A DNA stretch of 64,000 bases from Xanthomarina sp. F1114 (GCF_026410255.1 NZ_JAPMLL010000008.1:121455-185454); one strand, 5' to 3'; shown: positions 43,776 to 53,785, counted from the stretch's first letter. The notes: a model not told the origin generated them from the letters alone. Numbers and translations: made by a program.

Positions 43776-46148
43776 ATGAAAAAAAACTACCTTTTACTTA
43801 TTCTGCTTTTATCGGTTGGCGCATTCTCGCAAACCAAAAATGCCCTTCAAAAATTTGACACCTCTTTAATGGAGACTTCTGTGTTAGCGCATAAATCCCC
43901 AATAGTTGATATAACAGATTATAATGAAAAAGTCGTCAATAATTACAGCTTCTATCAGGCTTATAAAGCTATTGAACACGGAGACTTGCAAAAGCGCCTA
44001 CCTTCTTTAGAAAGCTTAAAAGAACAAAGCAAACAAAGCTATTTCACTCAGGTAATTCCGTTAGCCATACTACATAGCGATTTTGAATCTATTACAGATC
44101 AAGCCTTACAAAGTAATAGTGTGACCAGAGATTCCGAAGGTTATTTACTTAGAACAAACCAGGAACCTATTTTTGAAAAAAAACACCTTACTTTAACTTC
44201 ACCATTAAGAAAAAGTCACAAAGGTTTACAAACCACATTTAACCTATCGGAACACCATATTTTTAATACAACTAACCAAAAAATTGAAAGTATTGCGATA
44301 GACTTTAACGATGGTCTAGGTTTTACCACAGTTGTTTTAAATCAAGATATTTCCATATATTATTCTGAAGCCGGAAACAAAACACTAAGCTTTAAATTAA
44401 CATTAGATAATGGCGAGGTTATTACACGTCAGTCTAACATAAAGATCACACTTTCAAATTCTGATATTTTCACGAACACCCATCGAGTAATTACTACTTT
44501 TAATTCTAGTATTGTCCCAGACTTATCCGCTTATGGAGAAGCTGTTTCTTATCCTGGAACTGGGGAATACGAAATTTATTTAAGTGATGATGGCATTCTA
44601 GACAAACCAATCTTTTTAGTAGATGGTTTTGATCCTGGAGATGGAAGGGATATTACTGGTATTTACGAATTATTAGGTTTTACCGAAAACGGCAACACTT
44701 CAAATCTTGGAGATTTAGTAAGAGATGAAGATTTTGATGTTGTAATACTAAACTTTCCTATTTATACAAGAACAGAAGACTCTGCCGTTATTGATGGTGG
44801 AGTTGATTTTATTGAGCGTAACGCCATGTTATTGGTAGAACTTATAAACATTATCAATGCCGAAAAAGAAGGAACTGCTCAAAACGTGGTTATTGGTCCA
44901 AGTATGGGCGGTCTAATTTCTAGATATGCTTTAAACTATATGGAAAACCAAAACATGAATCACGATACCAGACTTTGGATTTCGTTTGATGCACCCCATC
45001 TTGGCGCAAATGTTCCCATTGGATTTCAGCATCAATTTAATTTTCTCGCCTTTGGTCTAGATGATTTCTGGGTGTTAGGAAACCAAAATGTGGAAGAGTT
45101 ACAACCTATTATTGATGGTATGCTAAAGTCTTCGGCATCCAGGCAAATGCTAACAGATCAATTTGAACCACATATTACTAATAGCGACGGAGTAACTTTT
45201 AATAGCTCATTAGCCTTACCTAGAGCGCATCGATTTAAAGCTATTTTCGATGCTAACATGAACAACTTAACAAGTTCTGGGTTCCCGCAACAATCTCGCA
45301 ATGTATCCATTATAAATGGAAGTGGAAATAACAGTCGTTATCCTGACAATACAGCTGGAGCCAACGATTTAAACCCTGGTAGCAGAATTTTAAATGCCAA
45401 TATCAATGTTATGACTGGTGCAGACATGAAAATTAAAACCTATTTCACACCAAGTGCAGGAACAGAAATTCAAACAAGTAATGTCCATTTAGATTTTGCA
45501 TGGTGGTTTCCATTAGCTAATGATAGAATTAATAATGCAGACTCCAGAGCATTTACTTATTCTCATGGCGTTGACGCTGCATCCGGGGGATTATTTGATA
45601 TTTTAAAACTTACCGAAGACTTATCTACAGATGGATTAGTTGGTGATTTTTTAGCTTCCTTAACTACAGATTATTTTAATTTTATTCCGAGCGTAAGCGC
45701 CATGGCTTTAGAAATTACAAATAATGAAATTAACTGGTTTCACACACCTTCGAACATTACATCCACAAACGCAACTACAAATAATACACCATTTGATGCT
45801 TGGTATATGCCAACAGTTAATGAGCCACATGTTACTTTAACTCAAGAAAATGTCGATTTTGCCTTATTTGAAATCTTACAAAGCACCTTATCTACAGAAA
45901 ACAATTTGTATCAAAACATAAAACTATTACAGAACCCGGTTATAAATAATGTAACCCTATTAAGCTCTAAAGAATATAATAATGCTTCTATTTCCATAGT
46001 TGATGTTACAGGAAAGATTGTTTACAACAAGAAAACTAAAATTGACCAAAGAACAACTCTACCACTAAATCTAGCCTCTGGCATGTACATTTTAAATGTT
46101 GACACAAACACAGAAGTAAGTTTAAGAACAAAGTTGTTAGTAAAATAA
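43776..46148 (+). CDS. exported alpha/beta-hydrolase with T9SS C-terminal sorting domain
   Basis: A 790-residue protein with a signal peptide (about 1-19, GAFSQ). The central region has an alpha/beta-hydrolase core: PIFLVDGFDPGD and the nucleophile elbow GPSMGGLISRYAL with Ser376, followed by FDAPHLGANVP, as in lipases and esterases. The last ~75 residues (QNPVINNVTLLSS...GMYILNV...KLLVK) are a type A T9SS sorting domain, so the enzyme should be sent to the cell surface or the medium. An N-terminal ~220-residue beta-rich region is unassigned. The substrate is unknown; a lipase/esterase is the best guess. Confidence 0.85.
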   Translation: MKKNYLLLILLLSVGAFSQTKNALQKFDTSLMETSVLAHKSPIVDITDYNEKVVNNYSFYQAYKAIEHGDLQKRLPSLESLKEQSKQSYFTQVIPLAILHSDFESITDQALQSNSVTRDSEGYLLRTNQEPIFEKKHLTLTSPLRKSHKGLQTTFNLSEHHIFNTTNQKIESIAIDFNDGLGFTTVVLNQDISIYYSEAGNKTLSFKLTLDNGEVITRQSNIKITLSNSDIFTNTHRVITTFNSSIVPDLSAYGEAVSYPGTGEYEIYLSDDGILDKPIFLVDGFDPGDGRDITGIYELLGFTENGNTSNLGDLVRDEDFDVVILNFPIYTRTEDSAVIDGGVDFIERNAMLLVELINIINAEKEGTAQNVVIGPSMGGLISRYALNYMENQNMNHDTRLWISFDAPHLGANVPIGFQHQFNFLAFGLDDFWVLGNQNVEELQPIIDGMLKSSASRQMLTDQFEPHITNSDGVTFNSSLALPRAHRFKAIFDANMNNLTSSGFPQQSRNVSIINGSGNNSRYPDNTAGANDLNPGSRILNANINVMTGADMKIKTYFTPSAGTEIQTSNVHLDFAWWFPLANDRINNADSRAFTYSHGVDAASGGLFDILKLTEDLSTDGLVGDFLASLTTDYFNFIPSVSAMALEITNNEINWFHTPSNITSTNATTNNTPFDAWYMPTVNEPHVTLTQENVDFALFEILQSTLSTENNLYQNIKLLQNPVINNVTLLSSKEYNNASISIVDVTGKIVYNKKTKIDQRTTLPLNLASGMYILNVDTNTEVSLRTKLLVK

Positions 46149-46176
46149 AAACCCCCAATTAACCAACTAAAACCAA

Positions 46177-46205
46177 AAAAGCCTTTCATGTATCGAAAGG
46201 CTTTT
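46177..46205. terminator. bidirectional terminator between the hydrolase and rsmG
   Basis: AAAAGCCTTTC/GAAAGGCTTTT, 11-bp perfect stem with a 7-nt loop between convergent genes. Confidence 0.88.
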
Positions 46206-46228
46206 GTTGTATATTGTCTGAAGCAGGA

Positions 46229-46858
46229 TTACCCCTTATATTTTAATGGTAAATGCACCACTCGTTTAGTATCAAAAAAATCTTCTTCAAAGAAATCAGA
46301 GATGTCGTATAGCGTTGCTTTCTGATAATCTTTAAGTTCTTCAGTTAAATCGCCACCTTTTAAATAAAGAATTCCATTCTTCAATTCATGATTTTGCTTT
46401 TTAGCTATTTTTCCTTTTACCCAATGAACAAATGTTGGCATAGCAGCTACTGCTCTACTTACAATAAAATCGTAGTTACCTTCTATTAATTCAACGCGTT
46501 TGTTGGTAGTTTTAACATTTTGCAAATCTAAACCTTCAACCACTTCATCTACTACTTTTAATTTTTTCGCAATACTATCCACTAAGTGAAACGAACAGTC
46601 TGGAAACAAAATAGCCAATGGAACCCCAGGAAAACCTCCTCCTGTACCAACATCCAAAATCTTGGTCCCCGGTTTAAACTCCAACACTTTAGCAATTGCC
46701 AAGGAGTGCAAAACGTGTCTTAAATATAACTCGTCTATATCCTTACGAGACACGACATTTATCTTTAGATTCCAATCTTGATACAAGCCTTCAAGTTTTG
46801 TGAATTTATCAATCTGATCTTCCGTAAGGTTTGGAAAATACTTAAGAATTAGCTCCAT
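46229..46858 (-). CDS. rsmG: 16S rRNA (guanine-527-N7)-methyltransferase
   Basis: A 209-residue SAM-dependent methyltransferase that modifies G527 of 16S rRNA. The family signature ILDVGTGGGFPGVPLAI (SAM motif I), FHLVDSIAKKLKVVDEV and IVSRAVAAMP are all present, and length is normal. The N-terminal helix has the expected DWNLKINVVSRKD. It has its own promoter box 17 bases upstream. Confidence 0.96.
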   Translation of the reverse strand: MELILKYFPNLTEDQIDKFTKLEGLYQDWNLKINVVSRKDIDELYLRHVLHSLAIAKVLEFKPGTKILDVGTGGGFPGVPLAILFPDCSFHLVDSIAKKLKVVDEVVEGLDLQNVKTTNKRVELIEGNYDFIVSRAVAAMPTFVHWVKGKIAKKQNHELKNGILYLKGGDLTEELKDYQKATLYDISDFFEEDFFDTKRVVHLPLKYKG

Positions 46859-46875
46859 AGATTTTTAATTTTGAA

Positions 46876-46883
46876 CAAAAATA
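46876..46883 (-). promoter_or_regulatory. -7 promoter box of rsmG
   Basis: TATTTTTG on the minus strand, 17 bases before the rsmG ATG. Confidence 0.5.
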
Positions 46884-46939
46884 GATAAATTATTGTGCAT
46901 TTTTGTGAAATATTTATTAAGATGCACGTCAATATTAAT

Positions 46940-46947
46940 TATCTTTG
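46940..46947 (+). promoter_or_regulatory. -7 promoter box of the desaturase gene
   Basis: TATCTTTG, an exact TAnnTTTG match, 55 bases before the ATG at 47003. Confidence 0.5.
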
Positions 46948-47002
46948 GCGTCAAATTTGATACTTGTATCAATAAGATTATTAGTTAGTAAAAAACAACA
47001 AC

Positions 47003-48097
47003 ATGACAAAACAAGCATTATCTTTCTCTAGAACAGACTCTGCAAAGTTTTTCAGAACACTCAATAGACGAGTTAACGACTACTTTAAAGAGAATAATAT
47101 TAAAAAAACAGGAAACTGGAAGTTATATATCAAGGCTATAATAATGTTTACATTATTACTTGGACCTTTAGTACTTATATTAACTGTAGACATGCCTACC
47201 TGGCTACAAGTTATTTCTATGATGGTTATTGGAATTGGAATGGCTGGAGTTGGTATGAACGTGATGCACGACGCCAACCACGGTTCTTTTTCTAGTAAAA
47301 AATGGGTTAATAAATTAATGGGAAGCAGCATACACATTTTAGCTGGTAACGATTATAACTGGAAAGTACAACACAATGTATTACACCATACCTATACAAA
47401 CATTCAAGGCCATGATGAAGACATCGATGCCGGACGAATTATCCGTTTCTCGAAACATTCCAAATGGTTGAAAATTCATCAATATCAAAAGTATTATGCC
47501 TTTTTATTATATGGTTTATTAACCGTAAACTGGGCCATTACAACAGACTTTAAACAAACTTATGTTTATTTAAAAAGAAAATTATCTTATGGCGAATTTC
47601 CTAAGCCAGCTACACAATGGACCAAACTAATTATTGGGAAAATCGTGTACTATTCTATTTGGGTCGTTTTACCTTTAGCTTTAGGTTACGCTTGGTGGCA
47701 AGTTTTAATAGGCTTTTTAATCATGCATTATACTGCAGGAATTATTTTAAGTGTTATTTTTCAATTAGCACACGTGATGCCTAATACAGATATGCCTATG
47801 CCAGATGAAAATGGGAACATGAAAAACACCTGGGCCATACATCAGTTATTTACAACCTCGAACTTTTCACCTAAAAGTTGGTTAGTAGAATTTTATACAG
47901 GAGGTTTAAACAGACAAGTAGAGCACCATTTATTTGCTCATATTAGTCATGTTCACTACAAAAACATAGCTAGCATTGTTAGAGAAACTGCTCAAGAATT
48001 CAGCTTGCCATACAACGAATACAATTCTATTTGGACTGCAATTTCAGAACATTATCGACAATTAAAAGTTTTAGGTCAGAAGCCTAGCATGGCTTAA
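47003..48097 (+). CDS. membrane fatty-acid desaturase
   Basis: A 364-residue integral membrane di-iron desaturase. The three histidine boxes are HDANH (89-93), HNVLHH (124-129) and QVEHH (305-309), and hydrophobic pairs of helices surround them (about 42-88 and 215-255). The QxxHH third box marks the front-end/acyl-lipid desaturase group. There is no fused cytochrome b5. It would introduce double bonds into membrane lipid acyl chains, useful for cold adaptation. The aminotransferase gene follows 33 bases later but is not obviously related. Confidence 0.9.
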   Translation: MTKQALSFSRTDSAKFFRTLNRRVNDYFKENNIKKTGNWKLYIKAIIMFTLLLGPLVLILTVDMPTWLQVISMMVIGIGMAGVGMNVMHDANHGSFSSKKWVNKLMGSSIHILAGNDYNWKVQHNVLHHTYTNIQGHDEDIDAGRIIRFSKHSKWLKIHQYQKYYAFLLYGLLTVNWAITTDFKQTYVYLKRKLSYGEFPKPATQWTKLIIGKIVYYSIWVVLPLALGYAWWQVLIGFLIMHYTAGIILSVIFQLAHVMPNTDMPMPDENGNMKNTWAIHQLFTTSNFSPKSWLVEFYTGGLNRQVEHHLFAHISHVHYKNIASIVRETAQEFSLPYNEYNSIWTAISEHYRQLKVLGQKPSMA

Positions 48098-48130
48098 TTT
48101 CATTTATCATTTTAAAAATAACTAATTACA

Positions 48131-49318
48131 ATGAGCCTACTTTCAGAAAGAGTTCTAAACATGTCTACGTCTGCTACTTTAGCAATGGCGGCAAAGACTA
48201 GAGAGCTAAAAGCACAGGGAAAAGATATTATTGGTTTAAGTCTTGGCGAACCAGATTTCAATACGCCAGATTATATTAAGGATGCAGCTATTCAAGCCAT
48301 CAACGAGAACTATAATTCGTATTCTCCTGTAGATGGTTATGTAGAGCTTAAAGAAGCCATCATCAACAAATTTAAACGAGACAATAATTTAACATATACC
48401 TTACCTCAAATAGTTGTGTCTACTGGAGCTAAACAAGCTTTGGCTAATGTAGCTTCTGTATTGCTTAACAAAGGAGACGAAGTTATTTTACCTTGTCCGT
48501 ATTGGGTAAGTTACGAGGATATTGTTGAATTATTTGAAGGTGTTCCAGTGGAGGTAAAGACCTCTATTGACAACGATTTTAAAATGACTCCGGAGCAATT
48601 GGAAGCTGCAATTACTCCAAAAACTAAAATGATTTGGTATAGCTCGCCTTGTAATCCAAGCGGCTCTCTATACAGTACTGAAGAATTACGTGCTTTGGCA
48701 GATGTGCTTCAAAAATATCCTGATATTTATGTGGTTTCAGATGAAATATACGAACACATAAACTTTACCGAAAATGGACATGCAAGCATGGCTCAATTTG
48801 ACGACATGTACGATAGAACGGTTACCGTAAATGGGGTATCGAAAGCTTTTGCCATGACAGGTTGGAGAATTGGATTTATTGGTGCACCAGAAAAAATTGC
48901 TCGCGCATGTACCAAAATGCAAGGTCAGATTACTAGTGGTGCAAATTGTATTGCTCAACGTGCTACTATTACCGCTTTAAATGAATCGCCTTCACGTGTA
49001 AAATTTATGATAGACGAATTTAAAATCCGAAGAGATTTGGTGTTAAATCTACTATCTGAAGTTGAAGGTTTTCAAAACAATACACCAGAAGGTGCTTTTT
49101 ATGTATTCCCGAATGTTTCTTATTACTTCGGAAAAACCTTAAAAGGAAAGAAAATCAATAATGCGACAGATTTCTCTTTATTTCTTTTAGAAGAAGCTCT
49201 TGTAGCTACTGTAACTGGTGATGCTTTTGGAAATCCTGATTGTATTCGTATTAGTTATGCAGCCAGTCAAGAACAAATTATTGAAGCAATAAAACGTATT
49301 AAAGAAGCTCTTAGCTAA
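48131..49318 (+). CDS. pyridoxal-phosphate aminotransferase (aspartate aminotransferase type, class I)
   Basis: A 395-residue fold-type I aminotransferase. The PLP lysine is Lys238 in NGVSKAFAMTGWRIGF, and SLGEPDFNTP, NPSGS and VSDEIYEH are further cofactor motifs; the C-terminal Arg in CIRISYA would bind the substrate carboxylate. It belongs to the Ib branch of aspartate aminotransferases. The substrate may be aspartate or a related amino acid. Followed by a terminator. Confidence 0.92.
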   Translation: MSLLSERVLNMSTSATLAMAAKTRELKAQGKDIIGLSLGEPDFNTPDYIKDAAIQAINENYNSYSPVDGYVELKEAIINKFKRDNNLTYTLPQIVVSTGAKQALANVASVLLNKGDEVILPCPYWVSYEDIVELFEGVPVEVKTSIDNDFKMTPEQLEAAITPKTKMIWYSSPCNPSGSLYSTEELRALADVLQKYPDIYVVSDEIYEHINFTENGHASMAQFDDMYDRTVTVNGVSKAFAMTGWRIGFIGAPEKIARACTKMQGQITSGANCIAQRATITALNESPSRVKFMIDEFKIRRDLVLNLLSEVEGFQNNTPEGAFYVFPNVSYYFGKTLKGKKINNATDFSLFLLEEALVATVTGDAFGNPDCIRISYAASQEQIIEAIKRIKEALS

Positions 49319-49343
49319 GAAGCTTAAAATTTATAATTTAATT

Positions 49344-49379
49344 AAACCCTTCAAATTTCTATATTCTGAAGGGTTTTTT
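49344..49379. terminator. bidirectional terminator after the aminotransferase gene
   Basis: AAACCCTTCA/TGAAGGGTTT stem followed by a T-run; it separates the convergent small gene at 49382. Confidence 0.85.
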
Positions 49380-49381
49380 AT

Positions 49382-49645
49382 TTAAAAGAAATAAGCTACC
49401 ACGGCTATAAAGAGAATCATAAAAATTCCAAAAGTGACTATAATCTTAATTAGTTTTTGTTTTCTTTCTTTTTGGAGTTTTAATCTAATTTGTAATAGAT
49501 TTGCTTGAGTTGCCGTGTTTTCAAATTCAAGTTTTTCACCTGTAGAACTCCAATTATTTAAGCGTCGTTCTTTCCGTTTATTCAACATACTTTTATTGTT
49601 TCTTAAAGTATGTATCATATGCATCATTGCTCCTTCTCCTCCCAT
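49382..49645 (-). CDS. conserved small membrane protein with MGGEG N-terminus
   Basis: An 87-residue protein with a conserved start MGGEGAMMHMIHTLRNNKS, a basic helical middle, and one C-terminal transmembrane helix (about 66-87; KIIVTFGIFMILFIAVVAYFF). I remember this short family as widespread in flavobacteria, sometimes mislabelled as a riboflavin synthase subunit; nothing here supports that. A tail-anchored, N-in topology is likely. Function unknown. Confidence 0.72.
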   Translation of the reverse strand: MGGEGAMMHMIHTLRNNKSMLNKRKERRLNNWSSTGEKLEFENTATQANLLQIRLKLQKERKQKLIKIIVTFGIFMILFIAVVAYFF

Positions 49646-49854
49646 GATAATAGGTTTTAATATAAAACTAGTAAATAGAAATATTAAATCAAGGTATAAA
49701 AACCACGATTCTTATAAAACATAAAAGATTGTATTGAGGCGACTCAAAGGCATCAGTTAACCATCTGTAAAAGCACTTTATATATGAGTAGGACAAACTT
49801 TCAAAATGTTACATATAATGTTTAATTGATTAATTTATAAAAGACTAATATAAA

Positions 49855-51348
49855 CTAACGGTTTCGCCAAAAGAAAGGCGTTAACAAAATAAGTACAGTA
49901 AACAATTCTAAACGTCCAATAAGCATTAAAAACGATGCCCACCATTTTCCAACAGCTGGTAACGCCGCATAATTATCTACGGGACTAAAACTCCCTAAAG
50001 CTGGCCCCACGTTACCTAAACTAGAAGCCGATAATCCAATGGCCGATATGAAGTCTATATCCATCATTGAAAAGACTAAAGCTCCCACAATAAAAGACAA
50101 CATATAAAGAATAAAAAAGGCCAGAATATTAAATACAATTAGTCCTGTTACCGCTTTTCCATTATATCTAACTGGTAAAACCGCGTTTGGATGCAAGGCT
50201 CTTTTAAACTCCAAAAACCCATTTTTAATTAGAATTAAATGCCTCACTACCTTTACCCCTCCAGAGGTGCTCCCTGCCGAACCCCCCAAGAACATAAGTC
50301 CAAAAAATAGAACCATTAGAAAAGGTGTCCATAAGGTATAATCTGCCGTAATAAAACCTGTGGTTGTAACTACAGATATTACTTGAAACAAGGAATGTCT
50401 AAATGCACTTTCTGCTTTTCCCCATACCATTGGATGCTCGATACAAGATGCCGATGGGTCTGTTTTAAAATATATAATTAAAGCGGCAATAATTGTAAAA
50501 ACCAGGATAAATTTAAAGTATAGTTTTAACTCTTCATCTTTAATAATCTTTTGAACTTTTCCTTTAAAAGCAAAATAACTTAGTACAAAATTGGTACCCG
50601 CCAAAAACATAAAAACAATAATAATATATTGAATAATTGGCTGTCCATTCCAATAGGCTATACTCGCATTTTTAGTAGAGAATCCTCCAGTAGACAAAGT
50701 ACATAAGGAATGATTTATTGCATCGAAAAAAGACATTCCTGCCACTTTTAGCAAGATGGTTTCGGCAGCTGTATAGCCAAAATAAATTAACCATAAACGC
50801 TTTGCTGTATCCGTAATTCTTGGATGTAGTTTATCTGTGCTTGGCCCTGGAGCTTCTGCAGCAAACAACTGCATCCCTCCTATTCCCAATAATGGCAAAA
50901 TAGCCACAGCTAACACAATAATTCCCATTCCACCAATCCAATGTGTTAAACTACGCCAAAACAGAACTCCTTTGGGGATAATTTCAATATCGTTTAATAT
51001 GGTTGCACCTGTAGTTGTATAACCAGACATAGTTTCAAAAAAAGCACTTGTAAAACTAGAAATACTTCCTGTAAGAACATAGGGCAGAGTTCCTGATAAT
51101 GCCATAATTACCCATCCAAAGGCTACCACAATATAGCCTTCGCGCTTATTCATTTCTTTGGTATGACTCTTAGTAAGAAACATCACTAGAAGCCCTGTTA
51201 GAATAGTTATTCCACCAGAAATCAATAAATTAATAGTAACGCCATCCTTATAAACAAAACTAATTAAGGCAGATAATAGCATAAAGCCACCATTAAATAA
51301 TAAAAGGAGTCCTAAAAAATGAAAGATTATTTTATAATTAAGTTTCAC
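49855..51348 (-). CDS. trkH: TrkH-family potassium channel subunit
   Basis: The membrane subunit of a Trk-type K+ uptake system. 497 residues with about ten helices and repeated selectivity-filter-like loops (TMSGYTTTGATI, CTLSTGGFSTKN, VVTTTGFIT, ASSLGNVGPALG). The gene starts with GTG 10 bases after trkA stops, so the two are co-transcribed and coupled. It carries the family's GGSAGSTSGGVKV stretch. Confidence 0.95.
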   Translation of the reverse strand: MKLNYKIIFHFLGLLLLFNGGFMLLSALISFVYKDGVTINLLISGGITILTGLLVMFLTKSHTKEMNKREGYIVVAFGWVIMALSGTLPYVLTGSISSFTSAFFETMSGYTTTGATILNDIEIIPKGVLFWRSLTHWIGGMGIIVLAVAILPLLGIGGMQLFAAEAPGPSTDKLHPRITDTAKRLWLIYFGYTAAETILLKVAGMSFFDAINHSLCTLSTGGFSTKNASIAYWNGQPIIQYIIIVFMFLAGTNFVLSYFAFKGKVQKIIKDEELKLYFKFILVFTIIAALIIYFKTDPSASCIEHPMVWGKAESAFRHSLFQVISVVTTTGFITADYTLWTPFLMVLFFGLMFLGGSAGSTSGGVKVVRHLILIKNGFLEFKRALHPNAVLPVRYNGKAVTGLIVFNILAFFILYMLSFIVGALVFSMMDIDFISAIGLSASSLGNVGPALGSFSPVDNYAALPAVGKWWASFLMLIGRLELFTVLILLTPFFWRNR

Positions 51349-51358
51349 AGATAGTAAG

Positions 51359-52708
51359 TTACAAGAATAATTTTTCTACTTGCTTAATAGATCTAGGCAG
51401 ACAGCACACCACCACTTTATCATTTATTCCGATTTTAAAATCGCCCAAAGCTGTATATCCACGACCATTTCTTATAACTCCTCCAATAATAGCTGCTCTT
51501 GGAAAATTGACGTCTTTAATCAATTTGTTACAAATTTTAGAAGTTGGTTTTACATTAAACTCTAATAATTCGGCATTCATATTGTTGAGTTTGGTCATGG
51601 CAATTACTTCACCTTTTCTAATATACCTAAATATGGTATTGGCTGCTAAAAGCTTTTTGTTTATTAAAGTATCTATTCCAATAGAGTGCGAAAGCTCAAA
51701 ATAGTCCATATTTTCAACTAAGGCTATAGTTTTTCTAACTCCCTTAGATTTTGCTACCAAACAAGACATGATATTTGTTTCAGAATTTCCTGTAACAGCT
51801 ATAAAAGCATCCATGTTGGACAGACTTTCTTCATCTAAAAGATCCACATTTCTACCATCGCCATTAATAACTAATACATCGGCTAATTCATCTGCTAAAT
51901 CGAAGGCACGATCTTTATCTTTTTCAATAAGTTTAATATTTGGGTATTGATTAGATAAATCTCTTGCTGTTTTATATCCAATTTTACTTCCCCCAAGAAT
52001 CATGATATCTTTAATCTCTGTATTAATTTTCCCCGTAAGTTCACACAGTTCTTGACCACCACCTTCCGAGGTAATAAAAACCACATTATCGCCTTCCTTA
52101 AATTGGGTATCTCCTCTAGGAATAATAGTATATTGAGTTCCATAACGTTGAATTGCAATAGGAACAAAACGAATTTCAGGATAAATCTCTGCTGCTTCTT
52201 GGACTGTTTTTCCAACAAAAAGTGCCGTTCTCGATAAGCTTAAAGCCACCATAGTTAAAGCCCCATCATCAAACTCATAACTATCGTTAAAAGCAGATTG
52301 GCTAAGTAGCAATTCTATTTCGGATGCAGCTAAAGATTCTGGAGAAATAAGCTCATCTATCCCCAATTTCTTAAAACCAATTTCTTCCTTATGGTTTATA
52401 AACTCGGTATTGGAAATTCTAGCTATAGTTCTGTTAGCACCAAGTTGTTTGGCCAAAACACAAACTGTAATATTTGTGGTTTCAGAGGATGTAACAGCAA
52501 TTAACAAATCGCTTTCTGCAATTCTAGCCTCTTTCAAAATAGCAATTGAAGTCGAATCGCCTTTAATTACTTTAATATCCAAATGATTGTCGGCATAAGT
52601 CAGACTTTCTTTATTGGTATCTATTAGGGTAATTTCTTGGGACTCGTAAGACAATAATTTTGCTAAATGAAATCCTACTTCACCAGCTCCAGCAATAATT
52701 ATTTTCAT
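51359..52708 (-). CDS. trkA: Trk potassium uptake regulator TrkA
   Basis: A 449-residue cytosolic protein with two tandem RCK units: each has a Rossmann-type NAD-binding domain (IIIAGAGEVGFHLAKLL near residue 1, and IMILGGSKIGYKTA near 230) followed by a TrkA-C domain. It gates TrkH in response to nucleotides. I use the ATG at 52708; a TTG two codons upstream is the longer alternative. It is the first gene of the pair, with a promoter box 24 bases upstream. Confidence 0.95.
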   Translation of the reverse strand: MKIIIAGAGEVGFHLAKLLSYESQEITLIDTNKESLTYADNHLDIKVIKGDSTSIAILKEARIAESDLLIAVTSSETTNITVCVLAKQLGANRTIARISNTEFINHKEEIGFKKLGIDELISPESLAASEIELLLSQSAFNDSYEFDDGALTMVALSLSRTALFVGKTVQEAAEIYPEIRFVPIAIQRYGTQYTIIPRGDTQFKEGDNVVFITSEGGGQELCELTGKINTEIKDIMILGGSKIGYKTARDLSNQYPNIKLIEKDKDRAFDLADELADVLVINGDGRNVDLLDEESLSNMDAFIAVTGNSETNIMSCLVAKSKGVRKTIALVENMDYFELSHSIGIDTLINKKLLAANTIFRYIRKGEVIAMTKLNNMNAELLEFNVKPTSKICNKLIKDVNFPRAAIIGGVIRNGRGYTALGDFKIGINDKVVVCCLPRSIKQVEKLFL

Positions 52709-52732
52709 GTGCAATTATATAATAAAGTAAGG

Positions 52733-52740
52733 CAAATATA
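52733..52740 (-). promoter_or_regulatory. -7 promoter box of trkAH
   Basis: TATATTTG on the minus strand, 24 bases before the trkA ATG. Confidence 0.55.
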
Positions 52741-52917
52741 CTGTAAATTAGATTTATTAAAAGGCATTTGACTATTTAATTATTTGATTTGAAGCTACTC
52801 AAAACAGTAAAAAATAACTCACACAACACAATCAAGCCTGAATTGAAATTACGTTAAATAGTACTTAAAAGCATGTAAATTGAGCTTCGTCAAGTATTTT
52901 AAATAAAAATAAATATG

Positions 52918-52925
52918 TAGGTTTG
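52918..52925 (+). promoter_or_regulatory. -7 promoter box of ubiE/menG
   Basis: TAGGTTTG overlaps the GTG at 52925 by one base, making that codon an unlikely start; the TTG at 52943 lies 17 bases downstream. Confidence 0.45.
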
Positions 52926-52942
52926 TGCAAAATATTTTTACA

Positions 52943-53671
52943 TTGACAAAAGTTAAGCCATATAAAGACAGTGATCTAGGAAAAAAAGAGCAGGTAACAA
53001 AAATGTTCGATGCCATTTCTAAAGAATACGACGGGTTAAATCGTGTAATTTCTTTTGGAATAGATATAAAATGGCGAAAAAAAGTGGTTGCTCTTGTAGC
53101 AAAAACACAACCAGATAGTATTTTGGATATTGCCACTGGAACTGGAGATTTAGCCATAAATTTAGCAGAAACTAAGGCAACAAAAATTATTGGTTTAGAT
53201 ATAAGCCAAGGCATGTTGGAAGTTGGAAAACAGAAAGTGCTTAAAAAAAACCTACAAGAAAGAATTGATATGATTGTTGGAGATTCAGAGAACTTACCTT
53301 TTGAAGACAACTATTTTGATGCTATAACTGTAGGGTTTGGAATTAGAAATTTCGAGACTTTAGAAAAAGGTCTGGCAGAAATACTTCGCGTTCTTAAACC
53401 AGGAGGAGTTTTTGTGATTTTAGAAACTTCTGTCCCTACTCAAACACCTTTTAAACAGGGTTATAATCTCTATACTAAAAATATAATGCCTACTATAGGA
53501 AAACTATTTTCTAAAGACCAAAGTGCTTATAGATATTTAAGCGATTCGGCTTCTGTTTTTCCATATGGAGAAACTTTAAACAATATTTTACGAAAAATCG
53601 GGTTTATAAATGTTGAAAGCAAACCTCAAACTTTTGGGGTAGCAACTATTTATACATCATCAAAAAAATAA
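52943..53671 (+). CDS. ubiE: demethylmenaquinone/ubiquinone C-methyltransferase
   Basis: The last step of menaquinone synthesis: SAM-dependent methylation of demethylmenaquinone. Motifs: [33 protein letters not shown] (SAM motif I), [23 protein letters not shown] and [10 protein letters not shown]. No ATG is available. A GTG at 52925 gives 248 residues, but a promoter box covers it; the TTG at 52943 gives 242 residues beginning TKVKPYKDS, which fits relatives that start near KVKPYKDS. A product role for NQR and anaerobic-type quinone pools follows from the family. porT follows on the same strand. Confidence 0.93.
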   Translation: MTKVKPYKDSDLGKKEQVTKMFDAISKEYDGLNRVISFGIDIKWRKKVVALVAKTQPDSILDIATGTGDLAINLAETKATKIIGLDISQGMLEVGKQKVLKKNLQERIDMIVGDSENLPFEDNYFDAITVGFGIRNFETLEKGLAEILRVLKPGGVFVILETSVPTQTPFKQGYNLYTKNIMPTIGKLFSKDQSAYRYLSDSASVFPYGETLNNILRKIGFINVESKPQTFGVATIYTSSKK

Positions 53672-53785
53672 TATATAATCTGTATAATCAATTTTTATCA
53701 ACAGGAATAAGACTTTAGATAGAATTATTATACAGCTGAAAGTAAAACTTATTTCATTTTCAGAAAATAACAAAATTAAAATCAG

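Noticed and set aside
52849..53310. 153-codon frame antisense to ubiE
   Set aside because: Serine/phenylalanine-rich shadow of ubiE with no recognisable domain.
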